A stretch of DNA of 64,000 nucleotides. It comes from Bryopsis sp. KO-2023. Taxonomy: Eukaryota; Chlorophyta; Ulvophyceae; Bryopsidales; Bryopsidaceae. A program made the position numbers and the translations under genes. Location: assembly GCA_030272585.1 (NCBI GenBank), contig BSYQ01000001.1, positions 9,129,001-9,193,000 on the forward strand, in the 5' to 3' direction. The notes beneath the pieces were generated by a model, which saw nothing but the letters and a program-made list of their open reading frames with translations, did no database searches and was not told the DNA's origin. The stretch's first letter is position 1, and each line of letters begins with the position of its first letter. Shown in pieces: positions 20,497 through 31,018 of this stretch.

Positions 20497-21507
20497 CAGG
20501 CCACTTTATTTCGGGCTTTTTGCGATTTTTTGGGCACACGCGCCCAAAATAAGGTTCGCAGTCGCGCCCAAAATTAAGTGTGCGCACTTAATTTACGTTT
20601 GGACGCAAACAGAAGCGATTCTGTGTTTTAACGACATATTCTAACAAACAATGAACACACACACACATACACAGGAAAAAAAGACTTTACACGATCAAAA
20701 GTCACATCAACATCAACGGGAAAGCGAACAAATCTAGATATTCATCTCTTCGAGGCGGGCATATTGTTTCGATTGAAGCACCCCTTCCAGGGAAAAATCC
20801 GTCAGGCTTTGGCGTGTGACATTCTTTTCCCATTTCACGATCGAAAAGTCACTCTCAACGCTCGACGTCGTAGGGAAGACGGTAGCCAAACCACCAACAA
20901 AACGACGAAGGTTTGTGAATTTTCCCGAAGGAACACAACTCCAAGCTGTCTTGAAGCTTGTGCGTTCGATAGCACTCTTGAAGACGGTGTCGTTTTTATA
21001 CTCCTCCAACAAGTCACTATGATCTTGTTCGATGTAGTCAATATCTTCCAGCGTCCATGAGGTCAACAAACGTTCTCGCTGTCCAGAGACAATAGCTGAG
21101 ATGTCTCGGCCTCGGAGCACGACAAGTTGATGCGGGAGGACAGGAGGTAGCTCAGAGTGGTCAGGGCGGTTATCAGAGTCACGTTCCGCCACAATTGCTG
21201 CGATGCCACCAACCAGTGAACTGTGAACCCATGCGTAGTCTCGATAAATTTCGTTCATCTCCACCTCCGGCACTTCTTGGATAATGTTGAGAACCCCTCC
21301 AGCCTCCTCGCTCTGCTCGGACTTGCTCACGACAAAGGAAACAACCTTGTGCCGAAACCATGTTAAAACATAGTGTTGAACCGATCCTATTGACTTAATT
21401 TGATAAAGAAAGCCATTTCCCAAAATAACCCCAAAATAAGGTTTGGGCTGAGCCCAAAATAAGCTATTTTTGGTATTTCGGGCGTGTGCCCGAAATAAAG
21501 TGGCCTG
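20497..21507 (-). mobile_element. Deleted hAT DNA transposon, 1011 bp
   Basis: Perfect 20-bp terminal inverted repeats (CAGGCCACTTTATTTCGGGC at the left, its complement at the right) are flanked by the 8-bp duplication CCCATTAC. Just inside each end are repeated GCCCAAAATAAG-like and GGGCACACGCCC-like motifs, as expected of subterminal transposase-binding repeats. The interior keeps only a C-terminal transposase remnant, so the copy is internally deleted and could move only with help from a full-length element. Its ends are perfect, so it is probably young. Confidence 0.92.
20734..21370 (-). pseudogene. hAT transposase C-terminal (dimerisation) remnant
   Basis: The minus-strand frame ending at 20734 encodes, near its end, a pattern typical of the hAT C-terminal dimerisation region (LRRFVGGLATVFPTTSSVES, followed by DFSIVKWEK). 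The BED zinc finger and most of the RNase H-like catalytic core of a normal hAT transposase of 600 or more residues are absent. The frame upstream of about 21370 runs on toward the terminal repeat (to 21534) but resembles no transposase sequence. Confidence 0.75.
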
Positions 21508-21515
21508 CCCATTAC
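21508..21515. repeat. 8-bp target site duplication of hAT element, right copy (CCCATTAC)
   Basis: Exact match of 20489-20496, directly after the right terminal inverted repeat. Confidence 0.93.
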
Positions 21516-21596
21516 CTAATGAAGCTACCTTCAAGCTATCCTATGTCTTACACGCCTGTTCCAAACGTCTCAAAGGATCTTATATCGTAACAGAAT

Positions 21597-21643
21597 TCAC
21601 AGGGATCGGCGGAGCTGGCTCGTTTCTCCACCGTTTCGAGCGA
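21597..21643 (+). repeat. Half copy of the palindrome family
   Basis: A stretch with GGCGGAGCT, CTCGTTTCT and ACCGTTTCGAGCG in the same order as the right arms of the palindromes at 21901 and 22375. No left arm is visible here. Confidence 0.55.
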
Positions 21644-21834
21644 AAAAAAACGATGCGTGACCCTGAGGGAAAGCTCCAGGCAGTCGTCTAAGTTTCCAGG
21701 CGAATTAAACCGCTTTTTCCCATGCATTCATCGAAATTAAAATTAGCCCAAAACAGAACCGTCCCAAAACGTTCTTTCTCAGCTCCTACACTTTCGAGCA
21801 CTCGACGAGCACTCGGAGCTCGCCCAAACGAAGA

Positions 21835-21960
21835 GAACGAGCCTTCTCGCGCTCGCAACGATCTGGAATCGGGCGAGTTCCGCCCATTTCTGTGGGATTT
21901 ACAGAAATGGGCGGAACTCGCCCGTTTCTCGACCGTTTCGAGCGCGACAGAGCTCGTTCT
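21835..21960. repeat. Long palindrome 1 (fold-back repeat)
   Basis: Two perfect 24-bp arms (21870-21893 and 21901-21924, containing GAGTTCCGCCCATTTCTGT and its complement) surround a 7-base loop. Beyond them the arms stay similar but imperfect for roughly 35 bp more on each side. The right arm continues into CTCACCCACCCAC near 21980, which is shared in inverted form with the left edge of palindrome 2. No coding function is supported. Confidence 0.85.
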
Positions 21961-22297
21961 TCGCAGAAACGTTTTCCTCACCCACCCACACCCCTAACTC
22001 GAAAGAAAAACGAAAAAAAAAAGACTTCTGACGATAGAAACATTTTTATATAAAAGAGTAACTCCGTGAAAAAATTCCCCCATCCTCGCCAGGCCACGAA
22101 CGTCTCTGAAACTCTAGCCCAACCTCAGCGAGACCTTAACGCAGGTGTCCACGAAGTTTCAGGCGAAATCGTGAACGGAATCGCCGCTTCTGATTTCCGT
22201 TTCGATAGGTAAGGAAATTTCTTGTTTTTAGATCGTCTTTCGTTTCGAGGAGGCTGTTTTTTCGGGCTGGAACTCATGGCAGGTGGGTGGGAAAAGT

Positions 22298-22446
22298 GTT
22301 TCCGCGCACAGCGAGCCCTGTCGCGCGGAAAACGGTGAAGAAACGAGCGAGCTCCGGCCATCCCTGTAATTTCCACAGGGATGGCGAGATCTCGCTCGTT
22401 TCTTCGTCGTTTTCTGCGCGACAGGGTTCGCCGTGCGCGGAAAAAC
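22298..22446. repeat. Long palindrome 2 (fold-back repeat)
   Basis: Arms of about 70 bp (22299-22367 and 22375-22445) are complementary at high identity around a 7-base centre. Shared blocks include GGGATGGC, CTCGCTCGTTTCTTC and GCGCGACAGGG. The same block order occurs in palindrome 1 and in the half copy at 21597. Long frames read here in both directions are a consequence of the palindrome. Confidence 0.85.
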
Positions 22447-22848
22447 GTTTCTGAGGTGGTGGAGGTGGGAGCGACAGGCCTTGTTGCGTTAAAAACGGTG
22501 GGCTGGCGAGCCAGAACTTTTTTTTTTCTTTTCTTTTTTTTCTGGGGATCTCAGCGAGGCGACTGCGAGGCGACTGCGAGGCGCGCTCAAAGTTTTCTCG
22601 GAGCGGGGGAGGGTCGCGCGCGGCAAAAGCAGCCTGCCTCGCTCGCACGGTCCAGAAGCGCAGAGGAGTTCGAAGGGGGCACCCAGGAGGACACGGAGCA
22701 GAGCAGCGCAGCGCGATTCGCAGGATGCCACCCAAGTGAGTCATCAGTGTCACTTCGGCGACGGGGACCGGGGAGGGACTAGCGAGGGACTCGCGAGGGA
22801 CTCGAGGTACTCTCCTCATTCTGACATCTATCTGCTACTTAGAGGACG
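22447..22848. other. GC-rich non-coding stretch with a short tandem repeat
   Basis: Contains a T-run (22509-22540) and about two and a half tandem copies of CGAGGCGACTG near 22555-22583. Open frames exist on both strands but resemble nothing known. It lies where the later exons of the adjacent dioxygenase-like gene would be expected. Confidence 0.4.
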
Positions 22849-22851
22849 TTA

Positions 22852-23073
22852 CCCCCACCTTACCTTTGCTTCGTCGACTGGCTCAAGCGTCTGTTGGCGG
22901 AAGCGAAGGAGCAAGAATCGATCGAGAGCGTTTTTCACGAGAGCCCCTTCGGCTTCAGAAATTCCTCCACTGAGGTCCATCCCTGACACTTCTGCTCCAA
23001 AGTCCTCGTTGATACGGGTGAACGAAACCCCGAGGTGTTTGGCTTGCAGTGTAAGGTCGTCCATCGCGACCAC
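22852..23073 (-). pseudogene. Orphan 5' exon of a TauD/TfdA-like dioxygenase
   Basis: From ATG 23073 the minus strand encodes about 74 residues resembling the N-terminus of Fe(II)/2-oxoglutarate-dependent TauD-family dioxygenases (GAEVSGMDLSGG, followed by LDRFLLLRFRQQ). The frame reaches a good splice donor (AAG|GTAAGG, near 22852). No further exon with the His-x-Asp and His iron ligands is recognisable downstream, where palindromes and mobile DNA begin. The gene is probably broken by rearrangement, unless its next exon lies beyond the mobile cluster. Family assignment rests on a short segment. Confidence 0.5.
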
Positions 23074-24682
23074 ACGGAACGAAGACAGTTTTTGGAACCT
23101 GCTATGCTGAACATGTCGGGGCTGCGTTCGGAACGAGCACGTTTTGTCAGATGCATAGCTGCGGCCGCCTGCGAACGGGTGGCCAACAGATATCGCAGAA
23201 CAGTAAAACCGAAAGACTTGTCTTACAAATGGGAGATCGTTGCAGCTGTACTTAAGTTCCTTTCCCTAAACATTCTCATGTGATAGCGGTTTTGACCACC
23301 ACATCCGCCTGAATCCAACAACACCGTGTTTTGAAATTTCTTTAAAGAAGTGGATGTCTGTGCCAGCCGCAACTGCACAATGCTCACCAACGTTTTTCCA
23401 CCAGAAGTGGTGGTGCCAAATGATTGTGCCTTTTTGGAAAGGGTCTCACATCAGGTTTCATCAGTGCAGTGGAGGCTGCATCTTCGTCTTGACAAGAGCT
23501 ATCCGTCGATCCAAATGCTATGACTCTTCTTGTTGCTTTTTCGCGAGGTACTGATTGGTTGGGTTACCTTTTTTTTTGCCAATTACAGCCTATTGCAGGA
23601 AAGGGCGGCCCATATGGAATGCAAGAGTTGATATCATTACGTTTGGATTGACCTCTGTAGAGTTCAAATGTACTGGGGTGATAACCAAAGTTGTAGATTA
23701 ATTTGTGGAAGGTCTAAAAACCAGCCAGAGTGTCAGAAGTCAGTAACACCTTCGATACACACGAAAGGTATCTTACGACGATAGATATTCAGATTTGCAA
23801 TTATCAGAAACCAAAAGGAAAAAAAGCATCTAACTATGAATTCCTAATTTATTACCAAGATAAAAGCTAAATCCTTGATACAAGAAATCGTGTGAAGATT
23901 CATTTTTGTGATTTTTGGTTCTACCTCAATTCCAAGCACTGAACAAACCAACTGGAGGATTCACCAACGTACTCTCCAGTAGAATTAATGATAATTTCTA
24001 TGGCAGAACAGATCCTCTCTTCTCTTGGAACTGTTCCAATCTGTCTTCTTGAATCCATTCTTTTTCCAGTAAATTGTAATTTTCAAAATCTTTCACAGTA
24101 GTTGATATGTTTCAAAAGAATCTTTGTCAGAGGCCAGTTTTTTTTTTCAAAACTTCACTTTCTTTGCCTCCCAACTTGGATATTACACAACAAATGCTCA
24201 AAAAAATGGAATAAAGAGATGTTACAGCTCAACGCCTACAAAATTAAACTAAAGGAAATAAACAATCATATAAAGGCCGGACCTATCGATTCAACAATAG
24301 CAAAAACGGCACTGCCCCAAAACATCCCAGTAGCTTATGAAACCTTCGGCCTCGAGAGATCCCAAAGCACCCTCGGCCAAAACAGCATCTCTCTCCCTCT
24401 CTCTCTCTTTCTTCCTTTTTTTTTTTTTTCGTTTTTTTCCCCACCCCCCCAAAATGTGAAAAATATTTTGTTAAAATGGTATCGCAGAACAAAGACGTCC
24501 CGATATGTGCATGCGTGCATTGACTCCAATATATAAACAATAAGAACCCCCCAACCCCCCCCTCTCTTCTCATGTCGAAAAACCCATTTCCTGCACTACC
24601 CCACTATATATCCCATATTCAAAAACCTAGCCCCACTTTCTTTTTTTTTTCCTTCTTTTTTTTCCCACCACCCCCATCCCTC
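23074..24682. other. Intergenic, AT-rich
   Basis: No supported gene. Low-complexity T, C and TTTC tracts become dense near 24390-24670. Confidence 0.5.
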
Positions 24683-27000
24683 CTAATCTTTCACCCCCAA
24701 AGCACTCTTAATGGCTTCGTAAGTGAAAAAGCTAAGGGCTGCATTCGGCAACACCTGCAGAGTGTTGATCATGATGCCAGAATAAAAGCCCCCTATCCCT
24801 TGCTTCCGTGCAATTTCCACACAGATGGTCGACATCCCCCTGACGTAGTTTTTCAACGACAGGCTGCGCAGTCCTCCACACGCGGCCATTGGCCCAGATG
24901 CTTGCTGCATCTGGACTTGTCGACGAATCACCTCCAGGGGGTACAGTGTGGCTTCAGCACTGGCCCCCGCAACAGCACCGTACAGCAGTGTGTGGTAAAC
25001 ATCAAGACGGGCCGAGGGGTCAACAGGGCCTCCATCTACGGAGATTAAAAAACAAATTCTGATTTTAGGATGGTATTCGCCAGCCGACCAACAAGGTTCA
25101 CGAAATGAGAAATAATTCCGTCTACTCTGCAAACATATTGGAACGGTTTTGCCGAAAGCTGTCACTATCCTCCTCTCAAAAAGAAGAATGCCAGGCGAGA
25201 TGATCTATCAAAATTTCGAGGTTGAGGGGGTTTCAGGTGCAAGATCCATACCTGAGTCTTCATGCAGACGCCGATGCTTTAAGAAATGGTAGATTCCATA
25301 AAACACGGCACTGCTTGGGGCCACGCTGATCACTGAAACAGGAACCCCTAAACACGCATCCCATTATATTACCCAAAAGTGCCTTTTTGAACGAAAAGCA
25401 GAGAGAGTTTTCCACCCATTCATGCCACACGGTGAACATGGAAGCCCAAAACTTACACCAAGTAAGTACATTGCCTAGTTTTTTATCAAGTCGCAGTTTT
25501 CCTTTTCCATTCACAAATGCACCCACCTCTGTACAGGGATGCAAATCCTTCTTTCCGGATCATTTGAGAGACGCAATCCCTAACCCCCTCGTATTTGAAT
25601 CTAGAAGGCACGAGCAAGCGAGTTCTGATGGTGTCCAGAGGAAAACATGTGATAACTGCAGTTATCCCTGCAACAAAATCAGCGCCACAACTCCAGCGTC
25701 AATGCAAAATTCGGAGGGTTTATAGGCTTTGCTCTACAGTACATTTCTTGCCTAGATTCATAGATGGGGTTTCGAAAAATAAGTCCGGCCAGGATTTCTT
25801 AAATAAAATAAGGCGACTGGAATATCCACTGGCATTTTCCAGTCATCGATACATCAACAGACACGAAGAGGTATTACTTGTTTTTCTCCCCACCCCCCCC
25901 TTTTTGCAATAACTTCAAGAAGCAATTCAGTGAGGATTTTTTTTTTTAACCTGCGAGCGCTCCTGCAGCAAAACGCTCCACCTGAGTTTCCTCCCCGCCC
26001 TGAAACCGAGCGAATGCCTTGCTGAACATGTCGTATGCGAAAAAATTGACCGCCTGAAAACAACCCAAAATCTTCAGTCAGAAAGGGAGTTGAAAAATCT
26101 ACCTCTTCAAGTTTTCACTCTTTGGCGTGTGAGTTGTTTTTTTTCTTCTTGGCCGAAGGCCTCGTTTTCTACAACCAAGTCTTGTGGCGATCATAGGCAG
26201 AGTGCAGCCTATGATTGTCCTTTTCCTTCTTTTTTCTTTTGTCTCCTCCCCCCCCAGCAAGGACCCCAACAACAGAATAAAACACCCCCTGTGTGTGTCT
26301 GGCTTTTTTTAATGAAAGGATTCCAAAAGCAGCTTGCAGGCATGATAGGAGAATTAGCTGGAAACCAAATCATCCTATGGCTGCTTGTGTAGAGTGTTCA
26401 GTTGAGTCCCACCTTGAATGGGGCATTTCTCATGATGTTGAGCAAATTCCCTTTCCAGAACCCTTTCACTCCCTCCCTCTTCCAAACGCCCAAAGCAGTC
26501 CCCCTCGGTCCCAAAGTACTGTTCCTCAACAGGATATCCATCCGAATCCGTTCGAAGGGCGCGACCGTCGTCTTCGATATTGCAGCCGACGTCGCTCCAG
26601 CCAACAAGCGCTTCGCATAGCCCGCGCACCGAGAGAGCTCATCAGCTAGGGCTTGATTGTTCGAGAAATTTTCTCTCAGCAAGTTTCTGTTACTTTCATG
26701 GGGCAAATCGGTTTGCAAGTTCGCAGTTCCCTCCCTCGCTCGAGCCTCGTGTACTGTTACGTCCATCACGCACGCTCTATCCGCTGCCGATTGGCAGCCA
26801 TCCCTAACGGATATAGTCGGGGTGCACACGCTAGCAGACCTTCGTCTGGACGACGAAACAGAAACCGAACGTCGACGAAAACCCAAGCCTCTCCTTTCGA
26901 ACCCAAACTGGTCCAACGACTCCATCCAGTCACTGCTCGGCTTCTCGCAAGTCTCGGCGCGAAGCGTGGATTGTACGAAAAGCGACGCATCAGAATGCAT
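24683..27000 (-). CDS. BTL-type mitochondrial carrier, probable adenine nucleotide transporter (5 exons, 426 aa)
   Basis: Exons 26413-27000, 25951-26053, 25527-25667, 25252-25347 and 24683-25035 join to 1281 nt, exactly 427 codons with the stop. It has three mitochondrial-carrier repeats with P-x-[DE]-x-x-[KR] signatures: APFERIR in exon 1, FPLDTIRTR in exon 3 and YPLEVIRRQ in exon 5. Segments such as GFWKGNLLNIMRNAPFK and AVNFFAYD are very close to the plant BTL subgroup, annotated as probable mitochondrial adenine nucleotide transporters. The protein should have six transmembrane helices in the inner mitochondrial (or plastid) membrane. The first about 110 residues are extra, serine/arginine-rich and could hold a targeting signal. 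Transport substrate is inferred from the family. It is divergently arranged with the ORAI-like gene. Confidence 0.88.
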
Positions 27001-27752
27001 GATGCCACTCCACCAGCCAAGCTTAGCTCAAACGAGGGATCCGAAAGCTCAACGTCGACCACGGAGCACGACTGTGTGAGTGGCTGCTCTCCTCTACAGT
27101 CACCCACGATGGCCAGAATCCACCAACAACTAATGACAACTGCGGTTGCGAGGTGTCCCTCCCCGTCTTTTTCAGCCAGCCCCTGGAAGCAGAGCCTCCT
27201 ATTGGCTACACAAGCTTCGAAAGCTTACAAAACGGCGAGACCAGTTTTATAGCGTTGCACAAGGCGGAAAAATGGTGGGTGTGGTGGGGCAAGCAGAGGT
27301 TTCGTTACGCGATCTACTGTGTTGGTGGGTGAACCTACGACAGACATACGGCCTCCCTTCAAGAGAGCATCAGCAAGGAAATTCACACGGACGGAATTCT
27401 TCAACTCGGAGGTCGATTGGGGTGGGACCTTTCAGCAACTGAGAACCGGCCGCAATCCGCGGAGCAACAAACACAAACACGGCCCGTGGAAAAGGAGAAA
27501 AGGGTGTGAAAAAGGGGCGCACAGAAAAATTCGAGGTTAGGAATTCGATGGGTAGCTGCCTGCGTGTGCATCCACCACCTGTTAGTAATCCGCGCTACTC
27601 AGCCTGCGGGTTGGTTGTTGTCAAGTTCAATCAACAAACATGGGTCTCCAACAAACCAAACCCCTTTCCCGTTCCCCTGGCAGAGCTTTCTTCCGTGGAG
27701 CGACCGCGACGCGCGTTAGCAGCAACCGAGACACGGTCAGTTTCAGGGGAAG
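27001..27752. promoter_or_regulatory. Shared divergent promoter region (carrier / ORAI-like)
   Basis: 752 bp between the divergent start codons of the carrier and the channel gene. No convincing TATA box or repeated element was found; both promoters must lie here or in the 5' exons. Confidence 0.4.
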
Positions 27753-30700
27753 ATGAGCGAAGCTCTGTTCGAAAGCGCTCAGGCGCTTTTGACCGGATAT
27801 GACACCGCGATATCGAAGCAGTGGCGCGAGGAAGATCGACGTTGGCGCAACGAGGACATGGAGTGGCGGAAGCGGGAACGAGAACGCATGGCTTTGGATA
27901 AGGAATACATGTAAGAGTCGCGCCACGGTCGCTTGGGTTGGCCCGTCACCACATATAGAAAAGCTGGGCCTGACGCCCTTTCTAGCAGTTTTGTGCAGCG
28001 ATGTCGCTGCGGGCGTGTTGAAGAGTATCGAACGAACTATCTCGAAAAAAGTAGGCAGTGTGGCTTTTGGGAATCGTAGTCGCGAGGCTGGACCTTCCAG
28101 ATATTGTCGCCAAGCAGGGCTGCCACACGACCCCTCCTTTCCGTCCAGGAAAACCCCCAGTCTATGTTTCGAGCGGTTTCGTTTTCTACGACAGGCGGTC
28201 TTGACCGGATTGATTGACAGTCAGCATTTTCGATTGTCCTCACCGTGGATCTGAATCGTCGATTATTAATATGCCAAGCCCCTGATGCCAATATTTGCTC
28301 TTTGGTTAATTCTTGTTTTTTTTTCTTTTGGCATTCAAGGGAGGACACGAGGAGGTGGCGAGGCCAAGATATGGAGCAGAGGGTTTTGGACAACGCCAGA
28401 TTGATGTGGTCGCGTTTCGTGGAAAAAAACAGGAGAGCGGTGGAGGAACGAGCCGAGCAATTGAAGTCCATCTCGAATCTCGCCGCTTTGATCTCCGGAT
28501 TTGCCCTCATTGCTTTCTTGGAGTTTTCTGTGGATATTCAGAATACCCCCAGAGGTCTCGTTCTGGGTTTTGGGCTGATGACGGCGCTCACGGTGTGTGC
28601 CTATTCTTGACTGAATTCTCACCAATGGAACGAAAATAATCTGGAGCGTTCGAGTGAGCTGTTGCTCACTCTTTAAAGGATGGCTGTTCTGGGCAAACTT
28701 TTTTGTTGTTTTTGCATTCGTACCTCCTATAACACTATTGCCAAGTGTTGGCAATAATTAAAAAAATAAAATAAAAATTTGAGAAAATTTGAGACTTTTA
28801 TTTTGATTCTGAAATGAGGATCCAAGTGCAATGAAGGAAGCGACATTCCGGATGAGACCACCACCCCCCCTCTCCCCCCAACGTTGGTTTTTGGCAGAAT
28901 TCTTTGTTTTTTGCCAAGTCATGCATTTCTTTTCAAAAACAGACACGCCCTCCCTGAAGACAGAAAAAAAGATGATGTTGAAAATACATTGCAAGGGAAT
29001 TCTTTAAGCGGATTGGATTACTGATCAGGTGGGGTTGATGATCAACTCCATGGTTACATGCAGTCTAATGCACGCAAGCATTTTAAAAACGGGGAGGCGG
29101 TACGTATCAGAGGAAGATGAAGCGGAGTTCATTTTCCACTCCCGACAATATGCCAAAGGATACAGGTGGGGGCATTTGCGGTCGAAGCAATAAAACCAAT
29201 ATTGAAGAAGCAGAGATAAACAATGTGTTATCTTTGTTTTGTTTTACCTGGTGGTGAAAGAATTGATGATGATGATGAGCATTTCGGGTTATCTGTATGG
29301 ATTTTTCAGATTTGGTGAAAGACCTCCGGCCCCAGCTCGTAGCTTCGACATTCACTGGGAGCAAAGATGTGAAAACGAGTGGCGCCGTGCCTTCTATTTG
29401 TTTTCAGCAGGTACGCAACCTTTTTTATCAAGACAAAAATATGCAAAGAAAAAGAAAGAGAGTGTGGCTGATATTATATTATATTTTATTCATATTGAAT
29501 TGAATTTTTATTATATTTCATTCCAGTTTATATTTTCTGGAGAACGAAGAAAACAAACACTGTCCTTGCCCCATCTTTAGTTTGAAAAGAACTGCTGAAT
29601 GTTGAAACCTGAGTGTCTTTTTAATGCAGGTATACCTGCCTTTTTGGCCAATCTAGCGTTGGCTGGTTGGATCAAATTCCGGGATGCTCCAGAGACTGCC
29701 ATTGTGATTACCATCATAATGGGATTATCGTTTTTGGTATTCCTGATCACATTTTTCCTGTGGGGATCGCACCTTATCGGAAAAGAAGTCGATCTCTTCA
29801 AGGTATGCTCTCCCTTATCGTCCTTTTGTGCGATTATTTCCAACACCAGAAGCACCTGGCCAGTGAAACGTCAGCCGAGAGTTTCGGACCTGGTTGCTAT
29901 TTTTGAAACAGTCCATCTCATTGGATTTCATCCTAATCGAACATCCTGATCTGCTGTGACTGAAAAAAGTCAATGTTTTTAATGTCCCATTGAAGAGGTC
30001 AATGGGGGAATTCAATCTGATGAATGAAATGATGTTGGATGCAGGGGGCGTCTCCATATTCCCCCACAGGCTTGCCTTTTGATTGGCATTTAATTCCTTC
30101 GAGAAATAAGTTTCACCCAGTTGCCTCCAGCCAGGACAGATCATCCCCCTACCTATCGACATCGGTAGCCCCAGGGGGAAACGATGATGATGTCGTCATT
30201 GAACCATTGGAGTCTGTCATGGAAGAAGCGGACAGCGAAAACGGGACATCTCAATCCCCTGAAACAGGGGGCGATTCGTCGAAATCTGGTCTTTACTCAT
30301 TGGATGGATTTTCAGGCTTACCGGGTCCGGCTAGAATCGATGAGGAAGCTGGTGGAAGACCTAATGGCAGTGCCTCGCTGAATGTGAGAGCACAGCTTGA
30401 TACCGTTGGTTAATGTCACTCTTTTTCCACTCTTTTTTCCACTCTTTTTTCCACTCTTTTTTCCACTCTTTTTTCCACTCTTTTTTCCACTCTTTTTTCC
30501 ACTCTTTTTTCCACTCTTTTTTCCACTCTTTTTTCCACTCTTTTTTCCACTCTTTTTTCCACTCTTTTCTGTCATTGATATTAGTGTGTCAAATGTATTT
30601 CACTCATCAGAAAGTGTAGAACCAGGTGGCACTAGCTGGATATTACTCTGTGTGTTTTTATTATTGTGAAGCGTGGCCTTGTCACCGGTTGTATGTATCC

Positions 30701-31018
30701 TGCCCCCCCTCTGTTTCAAACGAAAATCCAATAAGCTGTTTTCTGTTTTTCTTCCATTCTCACCAGCGCTCTGCTCGTACGCTCCGCCCGGGATCATCAG
30801 GCATTTCGGCTAGATCTTCCCAAAAACGGGCTTTACAGCGGCTGTCCTCCGCCGAACTGATATTGGGAGAATTTCGGCGATCCAATGCCACCAGTTCAAC
30901 TTCAAGCCCCGAAGTCAGTCCTGCGTTGAGCAGTTTGCCGTCCCATGTTTACTCTGCCGTTTCCCAGACCCTGTTTGGTTCATCGGGCAAATCAAGAGAG
31001 CCCGATTCCAACGTTTAG
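27753..31018 (+). CDS. ORAI-like store-operated calcium channel (7 exons, 470 aa)
   Basis: Exons 27753-27910, 28340-28592, 29029-29165, 29310-29410, 29630-29802, 30045-30383 and 30767-31018 join to exactly 471 codons. After a charged cytoplasmic N-terminus rich in Arg, Glu and Trp, the first membrane segment reads LISGFALIAFLEFSVD. It aligns with ORAI TM1, in which the acidic residue of the pore filter sits at the same place (here the Glu of FLEF). TM2 lies in exon 3 (GLMINSMVTCSLMHASIL), TM3 in exons 4-5 (RRAFYLFSAGIPAFLANLAL) and TM4 in exon 5 (IVITIIMGLSFLVFLITFFL). A long Ser-rich acidic tail follows. In animals ORAI forms the plasma-membrane calcium channel opened by STIM; no STIM homologue is in the window. 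Intron 6 holds a 12-bp minisatellite. Confidence 0.85.
30422..30564 (+). repeat. Intronic 12-bp minisatellite
   Basis: Twelve head-to-tail copies of TTTTTTCCACTC (the first lacks one T), near perfect, within the last intron of the ORAI-like gene (30384-30766). It is pyrimidine-only on the plus strand apart from one A per unit. Confidence 0.95.

Noticed and set aside
20366-22300. 5' LTR of element B beside the hAT insertion
   Set aside because: I compared this stretch with 4523-5381 by eye and found no shared blocks, so no LTR pair can be claimed.
22125-22819. Overlapping ORFs of 80-181 codons on both strands
   Set aside because: They arise from the palindrome arms and GC-rich DNA, share segments because the arms are repeats, and match no family.
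30318-30669. Lys/Gly/Ser- and Phe/Pro-repeat ORFs on both strands
   Set aside because: They are translations of the 12-bp intronic minisatellite; the unit length is a multiple of three, so all frames stay open. Not genes and not a CRISPR array (no spacers).
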